From Arthrobacter sp. H-02-3 (GTDB lineage Bacteria > Actinomycetota > Actinomycetes > Actinomycetales > Micrococcaceae), in contig NZ_PYUI01000006.1 in NCBI RefSeq assembly GCF_003097355.1, positions 155,313 to 219,312 of the forward strand: 64,000 bases of DNA, in the 5' to 3' direction. Each line of letters opens with the position of its first letter. The first letter of the stretch is position 1. The position numbers were made by a program, and so were the translations under genes. The notes beneath the pieces were generated by a model, which searched no databases, was not told the DNA's origin, and saw only the letters and a program-made list of their open reading frames with translations. Positions 27,301 to 35,368 of the stretch are shown here, one piece after another.

Positions 27301-28765
27301 GGGCTTTGCCTGCTTCCCATTGCTCGTAGCGGGTCCGCCACGCGGCGTTGAGCGGGTAGAGGCCGTCCACGCTGTGGCCCTGCTGCACCATTTCGAAAAT
27401 GAAGACTTCCTCGCGTTCCTGGGCGATGGAATCGTCCGCGAGCTCTTCGGCCAGGGCCGGCGGGATCACCAGGATGCCGTCGGCATCGGCCACGATGATG
27501 TCCCCGGGCTGCACGGTGGTGCCGCCGCAGGCGATGGTGATGTCCGTGTCCCACGGGATGTGTCGGCGACCCAGGACGGCCGGGTGCGGGTTGGCATAGT
27601 AGGTGGGCATGTCCATCGCGGCCACCGCGGAGAAATCACGCACGCCGCCGTCGGTGATGACGGCTGCGGCGCCGCGGACCTGGGCGCGCAGGGCCAGGAT
27701 GTCGCCGATGGTGCCGGTGCCCTTTTCGCCGCGGGCTTCCATGACCAGGATCTCTCCCTCGTTGACGGAATCGATGGCCTTCTTCTGGGCGTTGAAGCCG
27801 CCGCCGTGGGCCTTGAAGAGGTCCTCGCGGTTGGGGACGTAGCGCAGGGTCCGGGCCAGGCCGACGATCCGCTGGCCCGGGCGGGTGGAGGTGAGGCCGT
27901 CGATGCTGACGTTGTTCAGGCCGCGCTTGCGCAGCTGCGAGGACAGGGTGGCCGTGGACACGCTTTCCAGCTTCGCCTTCAGCTCCGGGGACAGGATGGC
28001 CGCCGGGGCCGGCAGGCCGGCCGCTTCACGCGAACCGTAGGCTTCCTCCCGCTGGAGATCATCAGTCCTGGGCCGGGCGCCGAAGTCCGCGAACGGCGTC
28101 GTGCCTTCCGCCACCCGGGTGACCAGCCGGCCGGTGGTCAAGTCAGCGCTGCTGACTTCCACCTCGATGACGTCCCCCGGGCTGGCCACGGATGCCCCGG
28201 CCGGGGTGCCGGTGAGGATGATGTCGCCCTCTTCGAGGGTGAGGAGCTGGGAGAGGTCGGCGACGAGCCGGGCGAAGGGGAAAAGCAGCTCCGCGGTGGT
28301 GTCGTCCTGCACGAGGTCGCCGTTGTGCCAGGTGCGGACCCGCAGCTTGGCCGGGTCGACGGTGTCGGCGGCAATCAGGCCCGGGCCTACGGGGGTGAAG
28401 CCGTCGCCGCCCTTGGACCGGAGGTTGGAGCCCTTGTCCGCATAACGGAGGTCATAGACGCCGAGGTCGTTGCTGGCCGTGACCCACTCGACGTGGCTCC
28501 AGGCATCCTCGATGCCCACGCGGCGGGCGGGCTTGCCGATGATCAAGGCGATCTCGCCCTCATAGCCGAGGAGTTCGCAGCCGGCGGGGCGTTCCACGGT
28601 TGACGGGGCTCCTGCCGAACCGACAGCCAGGGAGGACGACGGCTTCAGGAAGTAGGACGGCTGCTCTGGGGTGCGGCCGCGCTGGGCTGCCCGGCTGGGG
28701 TAGTTGACATGCACCGCGATGACCTTGCGGGCCGCGGCCAGGATGTGGTCGGTGACCTGTTCCAA
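27293..28765 (-). CDS. fused fumarylacetoacetate-hydrolase-family and RraA-family protein (HpaG-like)
   Basis: 490 residues from TTG 28765 (GGAG 7-8 nt upstream), first gene of the operon. Residues 1-235 are an FAH/HpaG-type domain: YFLKPSSSLA, CELLGYEGEIALIIGKPARRV, ASNDLGVYDLRYADKG, GDIILTGTPAGA. Residues 250-480 are an RraA-like aldolase/decarboxylase domain with its catalytic loop ITDGGVRD (Arg-Asp at 376-377) and PGDIIVADADGILVIPP. Classical HpaG is a double FAH protein that decarboxylates and isomerises 5-oxopent-3-ene-1,2,5-tricarboxylate; no HpaF isomerase gene occurs here. The fusion therefore probably covers decarboxylation and/or isomerisation between HpaE and HpaH; which domain does which step is unknown. 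Confidence 0.85.
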   Translation of the reverse strand: MEQVTDHILAAARKVIAVHVNYPSRAAQRGRTPEQPSYFLKPSSSLAVGSAGAPSTVERPAGCELLGYEGEIALIIGKPARRVGIEDAWSHVEWVTASNDLGVYDLRYADKGSNLRSKGGDGFTPVGPGLIAADTVDPAKLRVRTWHNGDLVQDDTTAELLFPFARLVADLSQLLTLEEGDIILTGTPAGASVASPGDVIEVEVSSADLTTGRLVTRVAEGTTPFADFGARPRTDDLQREEAYGSREAAGLPAPAAILSPELKAKLESVSTATLSSQLRKRGLNNVSIDGLTSTRPGQRIVGLARTLRYVPNREDLFKAHGGGFNAQKKAIDSVNEGEILVMEARGEKGTGTIGDILALRAQVRGAAAVITDGGVRDFSAVAAMDMPTYYANPHPAVLGRRHIPWDTDITIACGGTTVQPGDIIVADADGILVIPPALAEELADDSIAQEREEVFIFEMVQQGHSVDGLYPLNAAWRTRYEQWEAGKAHG

Positions 28766-28789
28766 GATTTACTCCTCATCGAGTACGAA

Positions 28790-28801
28790 ATCGTATACGA
28801 T
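28790..28801. promoter_or_regulatory. 12-bp palindrome ATCGTATACGAT, candidate GntR operator of the hpa operon
   Basis: Perfect palindrome centred on GTATAC, the FCD-GntR core, 24 bp upstream of the TTG start. It covers the predicted transcription start of the promoter at 28804-28832, a position suited to repression. Confidence 0.6.
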
Positions 28802-28803
28802 AA

Positions 28804-28832
28804 CTATCACTCGACAGCTGGGGGTACGTCAA
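28804..28832 (-). promoter_or_regulatory. predicted promoter of the hpa operon
   Basis: On the minus strand TTGACG (28832-28827), 17-nt spacer, TGATAG (28809-28804). Start expected near 28797, inside the palindrome. Confidence 0.5.
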
Positions 28833-28910
28833 CCCCCTGTTTTCCGGGATTTTTCAGGACACTTGTAACCCATGTCATATCTGCCGTACAGTTTTGGATC
28901 AAAGGTCCAT

Positions 28911-28943
28911 TTCGATTATCGAACACGAAGTTCTGATATCGAA
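28911..28943 (+). promoter_or_regulatory. two operator-like palindromes spaced 20 bp upstream of the monooxygenase
   Basis: TTCGATTATCGAA (28911-28923, perfect TTCGAT-T-ATCGAA) and TTCTGATATCGAA (28931-28943, imperfect), each followed by CAC. The form and tandem spacing recall IclR-family sites such as that of PcaR. Confidence 0.5.
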
Positions 28944-28990
28944 CACAATAAGCAGCAATTGACCGCCACACAACGAAGTGAGGAAAGCCC

Positions 28991-30901
28991 GTGCATTTCC
29001 ACCACCACGGTTACGTATCCGGTGACCCGCGAGTCCAGCCGGCCGCCGGCGTCGGCATCGACCGGCCCACGCAACTTCCAGACGAGGTCGACGTGCTCAT
29101 CGTCGGCACCGGGCCCGCGGGCATCGTCGCAGCCGCCCAGCTGTCCCAGTTCCCCGGCGTCACGACCCGGATCGTGGAGCGCCGCGGCGGAAGGCTCGCC
29201 ATCGGCCAGGCCGACGGCATCCAGGCCCGGAGCGTCGAGACCTTCCAGGCCTTCGGCTTCGCGGAGCGGATCATCGCCGAGGCCTACCGCATCACCGAGA
29301 TGGCCTTCTGGAAGCCGGACCCCCGGAACCCCGCGAACATTGTCCGCAGCGCCCGCACCCTCGATGACCCGAGCGGAATCAGCGAGTTTCCGCATCTCAT
29401 CGTGAATCAGGCCCGCGTCCTGGATTACTTCGGCGAGTTCATGGCGAATTCGCCCACCCGCATGACGCCGGACTACGGCTACGAGTTCGTCGGCCTTGAG
29501 GTCGCCGGTGAAGGGGAGTACCCCATCACCGTGACCCTCGTCCACACCGCCGGACCCGACGAGGGCCGGACGCGTACCGTCCGGGCGAAGTATGTTGTCG
29601 GAGCCGACGGCGCGCGGAGCAAGGTGCGGGACTCGATCGGCTGCACGCTCGCCGGCGACCAGGCCAACCACGCGTGGGGCGTCATGGACGTGCTCGCCTC
29701 CACGGACTTCCCCGACATCCGCCTCAAATGCGCCATCCAGTCCCATGACGGTGGCAGCATCCTGCTCATCCCGCGCGAGGGCGGCCACCTCTTCCGCATG
29801 TACGTCGACCTCGGCGAGGTCGCCGAGGATGACAACGGGGCCGTCCGCAAGACCACCATCGAGCAGATCATTGCCAAGGCCAACGCGATCATCCACCCGT
29901 ACACGCTCGACGTGCGCAACGTGGCCTGGCACAGTGTGTACGAGGTCGGCCACCGCCTCACCGACCGGTTCGACGACGTCCTCCCGGAGGAGCTCGGCAC
30001 CCGCACGCCGCGCGTGTTCATCACCGGCGACGCCTGCCACACGCACAGCGCCAAGGCCGGCCAGGGCATGAACGTCTCCATGCAGGACGGCTTCAACATC
30101 GGATGGAAGCTCGGCCACGTGCTCGAGGGCCGCAGCCCGGTCAGCCTGCTCTCCACCTACTCAGCCGAGCGCCAGGTTGTCGCGAAGGACCTCATTGACT
30201 TCGACAAGGTGTGGTCGACGCTCATGGCCAAGAAGCCCGAAGAGTTCGAGAGCCCCTCTGAGCTCGAGGACTTCTACGTGCGCACCGCCGAGTTCCCCGC
30301 CGGCTTCATGACCGAGTACTCGCCGTCGATGATCGTCGCCGAGGCGGCGCACCAGAACCTGGCCACCGGCTTTCCTGTGGGCAAGCGTTTCAAGTCCGCC
30401 CCGGTTGTGCGCGTCTGCGACACTAATCCGGTCCAGCTCGGCCACCAGGCCACGGCGGACGGCCGGTGGCGCATCTACGTCTTCGCCGACGGGGCAGCGC
30501 CAGGACAACAGTCGGGAGCACCGTCGCCGACGACGGACCTGGCCGCGTGGCTTGCCAGCGCGCCGGACTCGCCGCTAGCCGCCACGCCGGAGGGCGCCGA
30601 CGCCGACGCCTGGTTCGACGTCAAGGTCATCTACCAGCAGGACCGCACGGGCATCGACATTGGCGCGGTGCCGGCGGTGTTCAAGCCGGAGGTCGGGCCG
30701 TTCAAGCTCCCGTACCTTGAGAAGGTCTACGGCACCGATCCGGCGTCGGACATCTTCGAGCTGCGCGGCGTCGACCGCGGCGGCGTCATCGTGGTGGTGC
30801 GCCCGGACCAGTACGTGGCCAACGTCCTGCCGCTGACGGCGACGGCGGAGCTCGCCGCGTTCTTCGCGCCCGTCCTGCGCTCCCGCACGCGCATCGGCTG
30901 A
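28991..30901 (+). CDS. FAD-dependent aromatic monooxygenase (phenol 2-monooxygenase / 3-hydroxybenzoate 4-monooxygenase type)
   Basis: 636 residues from GTG 28991 (AGGAAAG upstream). Group A flavoprotein hydroxylase: FAD-binding DVLIVGTGPAGIVAAAQLSQ near 36, the DG motif VGADGARSKVRDSIG near 210, and the GD motif VFITGDACHTHSAKAGQGMNVSMQDGFNIGWKL near 340. A C-terminal thioredoxin-like domain (about 440-630) matches the PHOX/MobA architecture, and the length equals that of 3-hydroxybenzoate 4-monooxygenases. It uses NAD(P)H and O2 to hydroxylate a phenol ortho to its hydroxyl. Divergent from the homoprotocatechuate operon and with no HpaBC in sight, it may supply 3,4-dihydroxyphenylacetate from a hydroxyphenylacetate. 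Confidence 0.85.
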   Translation: MHFHHHGYVSGDPRVQPAAGVGIDRPTQLPDEVDVLIVGTGPAGIVAAAQLSQFPGVTTRIVERRGGRLAIGQADGIQARSVETFQAFGFAERIIAEAYRITEMAFWKPDPRNPANIVRSARTLDDPSGISEFPHLIVNQARVLDYFGEFMANSPTRMTPDYGYEFVGLEVAGEGEYPITVTLVHTAGPDEGRTRTVRAKYVVGADGARSKVRDSIGCTLAGDQANHAWGVMDVLASTDFPDIRLKCAIQSHDGGSILLIPREGGHLFRMYVDLGEVAEDDNGAVRKTTIEQIIAKANAIIHPYTLDVRNVAWHSVYEVGHRLTDRFDDVLPEELGTRTPRVFITGDACHTHSAKAGQGMNVSMQDGFNIGWKLGHVLEGRSPVSLLSTYSAERQVVAKDLIDFDKVWSTLMAKKPEEFESPSELEDFYVRTAEFPAGFMTEYSPSMIVAEAAHQNLATGFPVGKRFKSAPVVRVCDTNPVQLGHQATADGRWRIYVFADGAAPGQQSGAPSPTTDLAAWLASAPDSPLAATPEGADADAWFDVKVIYQQDRTGIDIGAVPAVFKPEVGPFKLPYLEKVYGTDPASDIFELRGVDRGGVIVVVRPDQYVANVLPLTATAELAAFFAPVLRSRTRIG

Positions 30902-30934
30902 TCCGTGGCCCCGACAAAGTAATCAACTCCGTTT

Positions 30935-30971
30935 GAACGGCAGGCTGCAGTCGCAACGCAGCCTGCCGTTC
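30935..30971 (+). terminator. hairpin terminator after the monooxygenase
   Basis: 14-bp perfect arms GAACGGCAGGCTGC / GCAGCCTGCCGTTC around a 9-nt loop, 34 bp after the stop. It lies between convergent genes and can serve both strands. Confidence 0.7.
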
Positions 30972-31041
30972 CTGTATCCCCGTGGACCTTTCGCCCGCTT
31001 GACCGCCAGGCCAATGCCGTCTGCCCCGCGCCGTCAGCGCA

Positions 31042-31503
31042 TTAGCACTTGACCTCAGCCCGGAGGTCAGTGATGGCGGCTTGGACGTTCGCGGCATCGT
31101 CGCGGAGGGAATTAGTCGCCTGGGTCAAAGTTGCGTCGTCAGGCACCGCTTTGACGGCGTCGTTGAACTTGGCTTCGGCCGCCTTGACGGCGTCCGCCCG
31201 TTGTTGGGCGAGGTCACCGGTCGCCTTGACGAGATCGTCGTAGGTCTTCGTGACTTGTTCCTGGGCCGAACGGACCTGCTCGATCGTGGCATCAGGTGTC
31301 AGCGTGTCCTTGAAGTTTGTCAGCGCCGCGGCGTGGGCATCGGCCGCAGCGCAGACCTGTGACGTGCTCGGCGGCGGGCTTGAGGCGGACGCGGGCGCGC
31401 TGGAAGTGCCCGCGGGTGTGCTGGCGGGGCTGCATCCGGTGAGCAGTGCGACGGCGGTCCCGAGTGCGATGGATCCGAAGAGAATTGGGTGGGGTTTCGA
31501 CAT
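31042..31503 (-). CDS. secreted lipoprotein of unknown function
   Basis: 153 residues from ATG 31503 (AGAGG 8 nt upstream). A type II signal peptide ends in LLTGC, so Cys24 would be lipidated. A Ser/Pro/Ala-rich linker (25-50) leads to a helical region (52-150) with regular heptads (VRSAQEQVTKTYDDLVKATGDLAQQRADAVKAAEAKFNDAV), predicted coiled coil. The mature protein holds two cysteines, near the start (QVCAAAD) and as the very last residue (EVKC), which could pair. Common in Arthrobacter-type genomes; no function known. Confidence 0.75.
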   Translation of the reverse strand: MSKPHPILFGSIALGTAVALLTGCSPASTPAGTSSAPASASSPPPSTSQVCAAADAHAAALTNFKDTLTPDATIEQVRSAQEQVTKTYDDLVKATGDLAQQRADAVKAAEAKFNDAVKAVPDDATLTQATNSLRDDAANVQAAITDLRAEVKC

Positions 31504-31895
31504 TGGAAGATCCTCTCCCCGCTGGGTGTCGCCTCCGCGCATCGGAGGCCATATTTCATCGTGTGCCCCGACGCGGGCATGGACCTCATCCGCCGGGGGT
31601 GAAATGGGGTGTCGCCCAACCAAAGCCCCGGCAGGGCACAATGGCTCTTTTGGGACCGGTCGGCCGCGGGTAAGAATGGTGGTGCCACGGCGGAAGGGGT
31701 CGTCCGCGACTGGTGTTGAAGCCGGGGCAGGCGGTCCAGGGCGGCACGCAAGTGCTGCCCTGGGCCGCCGCGGCGCGGCCGTTGAAGGGGATCTTGGGCG
31801 CTGACAGATTGGGTGGCGCCGCGGTGCCCGCGCGGACGTATGCTGTTTTCATCGGTTCAGCAGTGAGCTGCGTGCTTCGATCTCGAGCGTGGAAC
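31504..31895. other. 392-bp divergent intergenic region
   Basis: Separates the lipoprotein gene and the GAF gene. Apart from the lipoprotein ribosome site I see no coding sequence, repeat or convincing promoter. Confidence 0.4.
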
Positions 31896-32714
31896 ATGAC
31901 CCAAGGAACTGCAGCAGACGGCAGGCGGGATCCGCATGCCGCGTTCTGGGACGTGCATTTCAACGACCCGGATATCGGTGCATTCCTCGGCGAAGTCGTC
32001 ACGGGGCTCGTCCGCGACATCGGCGGTCCCGGCCGTGGGATCAGCTGGGCGATCACACTCCTCCGGTCCGGGGAAACCATCACGCTAATCGCGGGCAGTG
32101 CACTGTCGCGGGCGGCGGACGAAGCGCAGCGCTCCTTCGACGACGGGCCGGCGCGCGCGGCGGTTCGCAGCGGGGAATTTGTGATCATGGGGGACACCTC
32201 TTTGGAGCGCCGCTGGCCCGGCTATGCCAGCACCGCAGCTGCCGAGGGAGTCCGGTCGCTCGTATCCGTTCCGCTGGTACCCGCGGAGGGCTTCCGTGCC
32301 GCGGTGAACCTCTATGCTCCGGGGCCCCATGCTTTCACCAGTGCGGACATCACTGCAGCGGTGCGGCTGGCCCGCCAGGTGTCCGGGGCGCTGCTCCTGG
32401 TCCAGCAGATGATGCTCAGGTACGCCGGGAGTGCCGATCTATCCTCGGCACAGCTTTCCCGGGTGCTGGCCGGCCTCGCTTTAAGGACGCTGGTGCGGGA
32501 CTACGGGTTCAGTGAAGAGGGCGCCCTGGACTATCTTCGGAGCGTCGCGGGCGGCCCTGCGCGGGAACCGGCCGGCGGCACGGTCCATGTCCTCGTTCCC
32601 GTTTCCGTCCCGGGTCCGGAAGCGCCCCAGCCCAACCCGAATACCCCGGTGCCACACGCCGGGGACTCTCCGCCCGTCCGTCGTCGGCGGCGGAGGGTGG
32701 AGAGCCCGGCCTAG
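31896..32714 (+). CDS. GAF-domain protein with degenerate ANTAR-like tail
   Basis: 272 residues from ATG 31896; the frame is open further 5' but lacks a ribosome site. Residues 15-175 read as a GAF sensor (AFLGEVVTGLVRDIGGPGRGISWAITLLRSGETITLIAGS...EGVRSLVSVPLVPAEGFRAAVNLYAPGPHAFTSADITAAVRLARQVSGALLL). Residues 185-230 (SAQLSRVLAGLALRTLVRDYGFSEEGALDYLRSVA) resemble an ANTAR RNA-binding domain but without the usual start and with a weak core. The last 45 residues are Pro/Arg-rich. GAF-ANTAR proteins act as signal-dependent antiterminators in actinobacteria; this one may have lost RNA binding. Confidence 0.65.
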   Translation: MTQGTAADGRRDPHAAFWDVHFNDPDIGAFLGEVVTGLVRDIGGPGRGISWAITLLRSGETITLIAGSALSRAADEAQRSFDDGPARAAVRSGEFVIMGDTSLERRWPGYASTAAAEGVRSLVSVPLVPAEGFRAAVNLYAPGPHAFTSADITAAVRLARQVSGALLLVQQMMLRYAGSADLSSAQLSRVLAGLALRTLVRDYGFSEEGALDYLRSVAGGPAREPAGGTVHVLVPVSVPGPEAPQPNPNTPVPHAGDSPPVRRRRRRVESPA

Positions 32715-32734
32715 GCAAAGGGCCCTGCACGGGG

Positions 32735-33328
32735 TCAGGCGGCGATTCCGGGTTCGTCGCCGTGGGACTGGTCCGGGCGGAGGACCTTCAGGGCGCCGGC
32801 CCAGGCGATGACCTGATTGAACAAGATCTGCAGAGTCTTCTCCGCGGCCGCAGTAGGGATCAGGGTGCGGTAGTTCTCGAACTCCGTGGCAAAGGGCAGT
32901 GCCACCTGGGCCCGGACGTCTGCCAACTGCAGCTCGCCGGCAACTCCCCTGAGGTGTTCGACGGCGCGGATGCCGCCGCTGCTTCCGTAGCTGACGAACC
33001 CGGCCGCCTTGTTGTTCCACTCCTTGTACAAGTAGTCCAAGGCGTTTTTCAGTGCCCCGGGGATCGAGTGGTTGTACTCGCCGGTGACGAAGATGTAGCC
33101 GTCGAATCCGGCGACCGCCTCGGACCAGGCCTTCGTGTGCGGGTGGCTGTACCGGCCGAAGGAGGGCGGCAGTGGCTCGTCCAGGATCGGAAGGCGGAAA
33201 TCGGCGACGTCGAGGACCTCAAAGGTGGCATCGCCGCGTTCTGACGCCCGTGCAGTCACCCAGTCGGCGACGGCCTTTCCGAGGCGTCCGGGCCGAGTAC
33301 TGCCCAGCACGATAGCGATGCGAATCAT
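32735..33328 (-). CDS. NAD(P)H-dependent FMN reductase (flavodoxin-like)
   Basis: 197 residues, AAGGAG upstream. Flavodoxin-like NADPH:FMN/quinone reductase: phosphate-binding IVLGSTRPGRLGKAVADWV at the start, FVTGEYNHSIPGALKNALDYLYKEWNNKAAGFVSYGSSGG (about 80-120), the hallmark of the FMN_red family. It reduces FMN or quinones with NADPH, or serves as an azoreductase-like detoxifying enzyme. Convergent with the GAF gene; no operon partner. Confidence 0.88.
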   Translation of the reverse strand: MIRIAIVLGSTRPGRLGKAVADWVTARASERGDATFEVLDVADFRLPILDEPLPPSFGRYSHPHTKAWSEAVAGFDGYIFVTGEYNHSIPGALKNALDYLYKEWNNKAAGFVSYGSSGGIRAVEHLRGVAGELQLADVRAQVALPFATEFENYRTLIPTAAAEKTLQILFNQVIAWAGALKVLRPDQSHGDEPGIAA

Positions 33329-33594
33329 GGCGGACTCCTTTCCGGAGGTTGTGTCTTCCCCACTACAAGAACAACAACCCGGACGGCGCGATGCTTCCGC
33401 AGCCGCCGCCGGCCCGTGCTCAGGGGCAGGAATTTGCAGGATAGCGGTCGCGCGCCCCGCTGGCTGATTCCGGGTGGTGCCGTCGGGTTCTTGGGGTGGG
33501 TCTTTAGTCCCTGCCCGGCGCCGGTCCGCGGGCGTCTACTGGAGGTGTCGGCCCGTATAGGGGCAATCAACCGCAACTCTCCGGAGGATCTGCC

Positions 33595-34074
33595 ATGTCT
33601 GATTTGCATAAGTGGTCACCGTTCCACCGCTGGCCGGACACATCCCGTACCAGCCCGTTTGACGCGTTCCGCAGGTCACCGTCGGATCTGATGGACTTCA
33701 TGGACCGATTCTTCCAGGAAGAAAACCAGCCGATGCCGATCCGCGTCGAGGAGTTCCTTGACGGCAACACCCTTGTTATCCGGGCCGAAGCGCCCGGGCT
33801 GGATCCGGACAAGGACATCGACGTCTCGGTGGTTGACGGAGCCCTCCAGATCCGCGCCGAGCGCAAGGAAGAAAAGGAAGAGAAGGGCAAGGACAGCTAC
33901 CGGTCCGAGTTCCGGTACGGCTCTTTCCTCCGCACCCTGCCGCTGCCCGCGGACGTGAAAGAGGAAGACATCAAAGCCACCTACAAAGACGGAGTCCTCG
34001 AAGTCCGCACGCCTGTACCGGAGCGCGCCTTGGCCGAGTCCAAAGCGACCAAACTGCCCATCACCCGGGAATAA
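33595..34074 (+). CDS. Hsp20 / alpha-crystallin small heat-shock protein
   Basis: 159 residues, GGAGG 7 nt upstream. The alpha-crystallin domain spans about 48-140 (IRVEEFLDGNTLVIRAEAPGLDPDKDIDVSVVDGALQIRAERKEEKEEK...YGSFLRTLPLPADVKEEDIKATYKDGVLEVRTPVPE), and the C-terminal KLPITRE supplies the I-x-I/V-like anchoring tail. Such proteins hold unfolding proteins as large oligomers. I see no clear HAIR or CIRCE element in the 266-bp upstream gap. Confidence 0.92.
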   Translation: MSDLHKWSPFHRWPDTSRTSPFDAFRRSPSDLMDFMDRFFQEENQPMPIRVEEFLDGNTLVIRAEAPGLDPDKDIDVSVVDGALQIRAERKEEKEEKGKDSYRSEFRYGSFLRTLPLPADVKEEDIKATYKDGVLEVRTPVPERALAESKATKLPITRE

Positions 34075-34130
34075 CCCGGCCAGCGCAGCCCCCGGACGGC
34101 TTGCCCGGGAGCTGCTAGCAAGACAAGCAC

Positions 34131-35180
34131 TTAGCGGCCCAGAAGTTCCGCGACGTAGCGGAGCTGGCTAACCCAGTGGTGTTCCTGGCCGCCCTCGTGG
34201 TTGTTGAAGCGGTACACCTCAATGGCCTTCGCCGGGACAGCCCGCGGGGCTGCCTCACCCATACGCGCGCCCGGCCCTGCCGCCTCGCCCGTGCCATAGG
34301 CGTTGTACGCTGCAAAGACGGTCGACGGCGGGCAGACGTCGTCCATCAGCGCCACCGAGAACAGCGCCGGCGCCGTGGCGCGCCGGCCCAGGTGCACGCC
34401 GTCGAAATAGTTCAGGACCGCAAGCGCGGGCTCGTAACGGTCCCGGTGGCGGGCCAGGAAGCCGGCGACTTCCAGGTAGGGCCCGCGCGGGGCGATGTCG
34501 ACGGCGCGCGGAAAGTCCTGCAGGAACGGCACATCGGCCATGGTGCACAAGACGCCGTCCAGGCGCCCGGCCGCCAATCCGGCGGCCGCGATGGCCAAGC
34601 CTCCGCCCTGGCTCAGGCCGGCCAGCAGCACCTTCGAAGCATCCACCTCGGGATGGTTCTGCACGGCTTCGATGGCCCGGAAGGCGTCGACGAAGACGCG
34701 GCGGTAGTAGTAGTCCTCCCGGGAGGAGAGGCCGCGCGTCATCAGCCCGGCGTAGGCAACGTCTCCGGCCGACGGGTGCGGATCCGCGCTCTCGCCCAGG
34801 CTGCCGCCGTAGCCCTGGCCTCTGGTGTCCATGATGAAGTGCGCATACCCGGCCTGCGCCCACTTGGTGTCCTGCTGGACCAGCCCGCGGCCGCCCGAAT
34901 AGCCGACGTACTGCACCACCACAGGCAACGCCCTCCCGGCGTCGCGGTTTGCCGGCAGGTGCAGCCAGCCCTTGATCCGGGCCCCGCCGAAGCCCGCGTA
35001 GGAGACGTCAAAACTGTCAATGACGCTCAGGTGGTTCTCTGCCGGGGCATAGACGGCGTCCAGCGGGAATTGGCGGGCCTCGGCAATGGTCCGGTCCCAG
35101 AAGTCGTCGAAGTCTTCGGGTTCGACGGCGGATGAGGTGTAGTTGCGCAGCTGATCCAACGGCATGTCGAAGAGGGGCAT
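34131..35180 (-). CDS. AXE1-family acetyl esterase (acetylxylan esterase / cephalosporin-C deacetylase type)
   Basis: 349 residues, TGGAGAA upstream. Alpha/beta hydrolase with the carbohydrate esterase 7 signatures: RGQGYGG near 120, nucleophile elbow GLSQGGG near 195, acid Asp in SVALMDDVCPPST near 285 and His in FNNHEGGQEHH near 335. Family members remove O-acetyl groups from sugars and cephalosporin C. It is divergent from the sialidase gene, and a weak copy of the nan-regulon palindrome lies 37-48 bp before its start, so it may deacetylate O-acetylated sialic acids before or after sialidase action. No signal peptide is visible, so it acts in the cytoplasm. Confidence 0.85.
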   Translation of the reverse strand: MPLFDMPLDQLRNYTSSAVEPEDFDDFWDRTIAEARQFPLDAVYAPAENHLSVIDSFDVSYAGFGGARIKGWLHLPANRDAGRALPVVVQYVGYSGGRGLVQQDTKWAQAGYAHFIMDTRGQGYGGSLGESADPHPSAGDVAYAGLMTRGLSSREDYYYRRVFVDAFRAIEAVQNHPEVDASKVLLAGLSQGGGLAIAAAGLAAGRLDGVLCTMADVPFLQDFPRAVDIAPRGPYLEVAGFLARHRDRYEPALAVLNYFDGVHLGRRATAPALFSVALMDDVCPPSTVFAAYNAYGTGEAAGPGARMGEAAPRAVPAKAIEVYRFNNHEGGQEHHWVSQLRYVAELLGR

Positions 35181-35212
35181 GAGTTCTCCAGATGTGAGGC
35201 GTACGGTCCGAA

Positions 35213-35234
35213 GGTGATCCTACGTCCGATCACC
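35213..35234. promoter_or_regulatory. inverted repeat upstream of the esterase, imperfect nan operator
   Basis: GGTGATC-N8-GATCACC, perfect 7-bp arms. Read on the minus strand its centre is TCGGACGTAGGA, a two-mismatch version of TNGGACGTCCNA. Confidence 0.45.
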
Positions 35235-35282
35235 AGATTTCCCCCACACGATGGATATGTGAGCCACTACACATTATGGTTG

Positions 35283-35294
35283 TAGGACGTTCTA
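35283..35294. promoter_or_regulatory. nan-regulon operator upstream of sialidase
   Basis: TAGGACGTTCTA, matching TNGGACGTCCNA at all but one defined base; 74 bp before the sialidase start. Related sites lie at 38483 and 49800. Confidence 0.6.
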
Positions 35295-35368
35295 TATCGA
35301 ATGTGGGATGCGCTGATGTTCCGGTTCGTTGAGCGCTGACAAGTCTCCGTACCAATGAGAGGTTAGAT

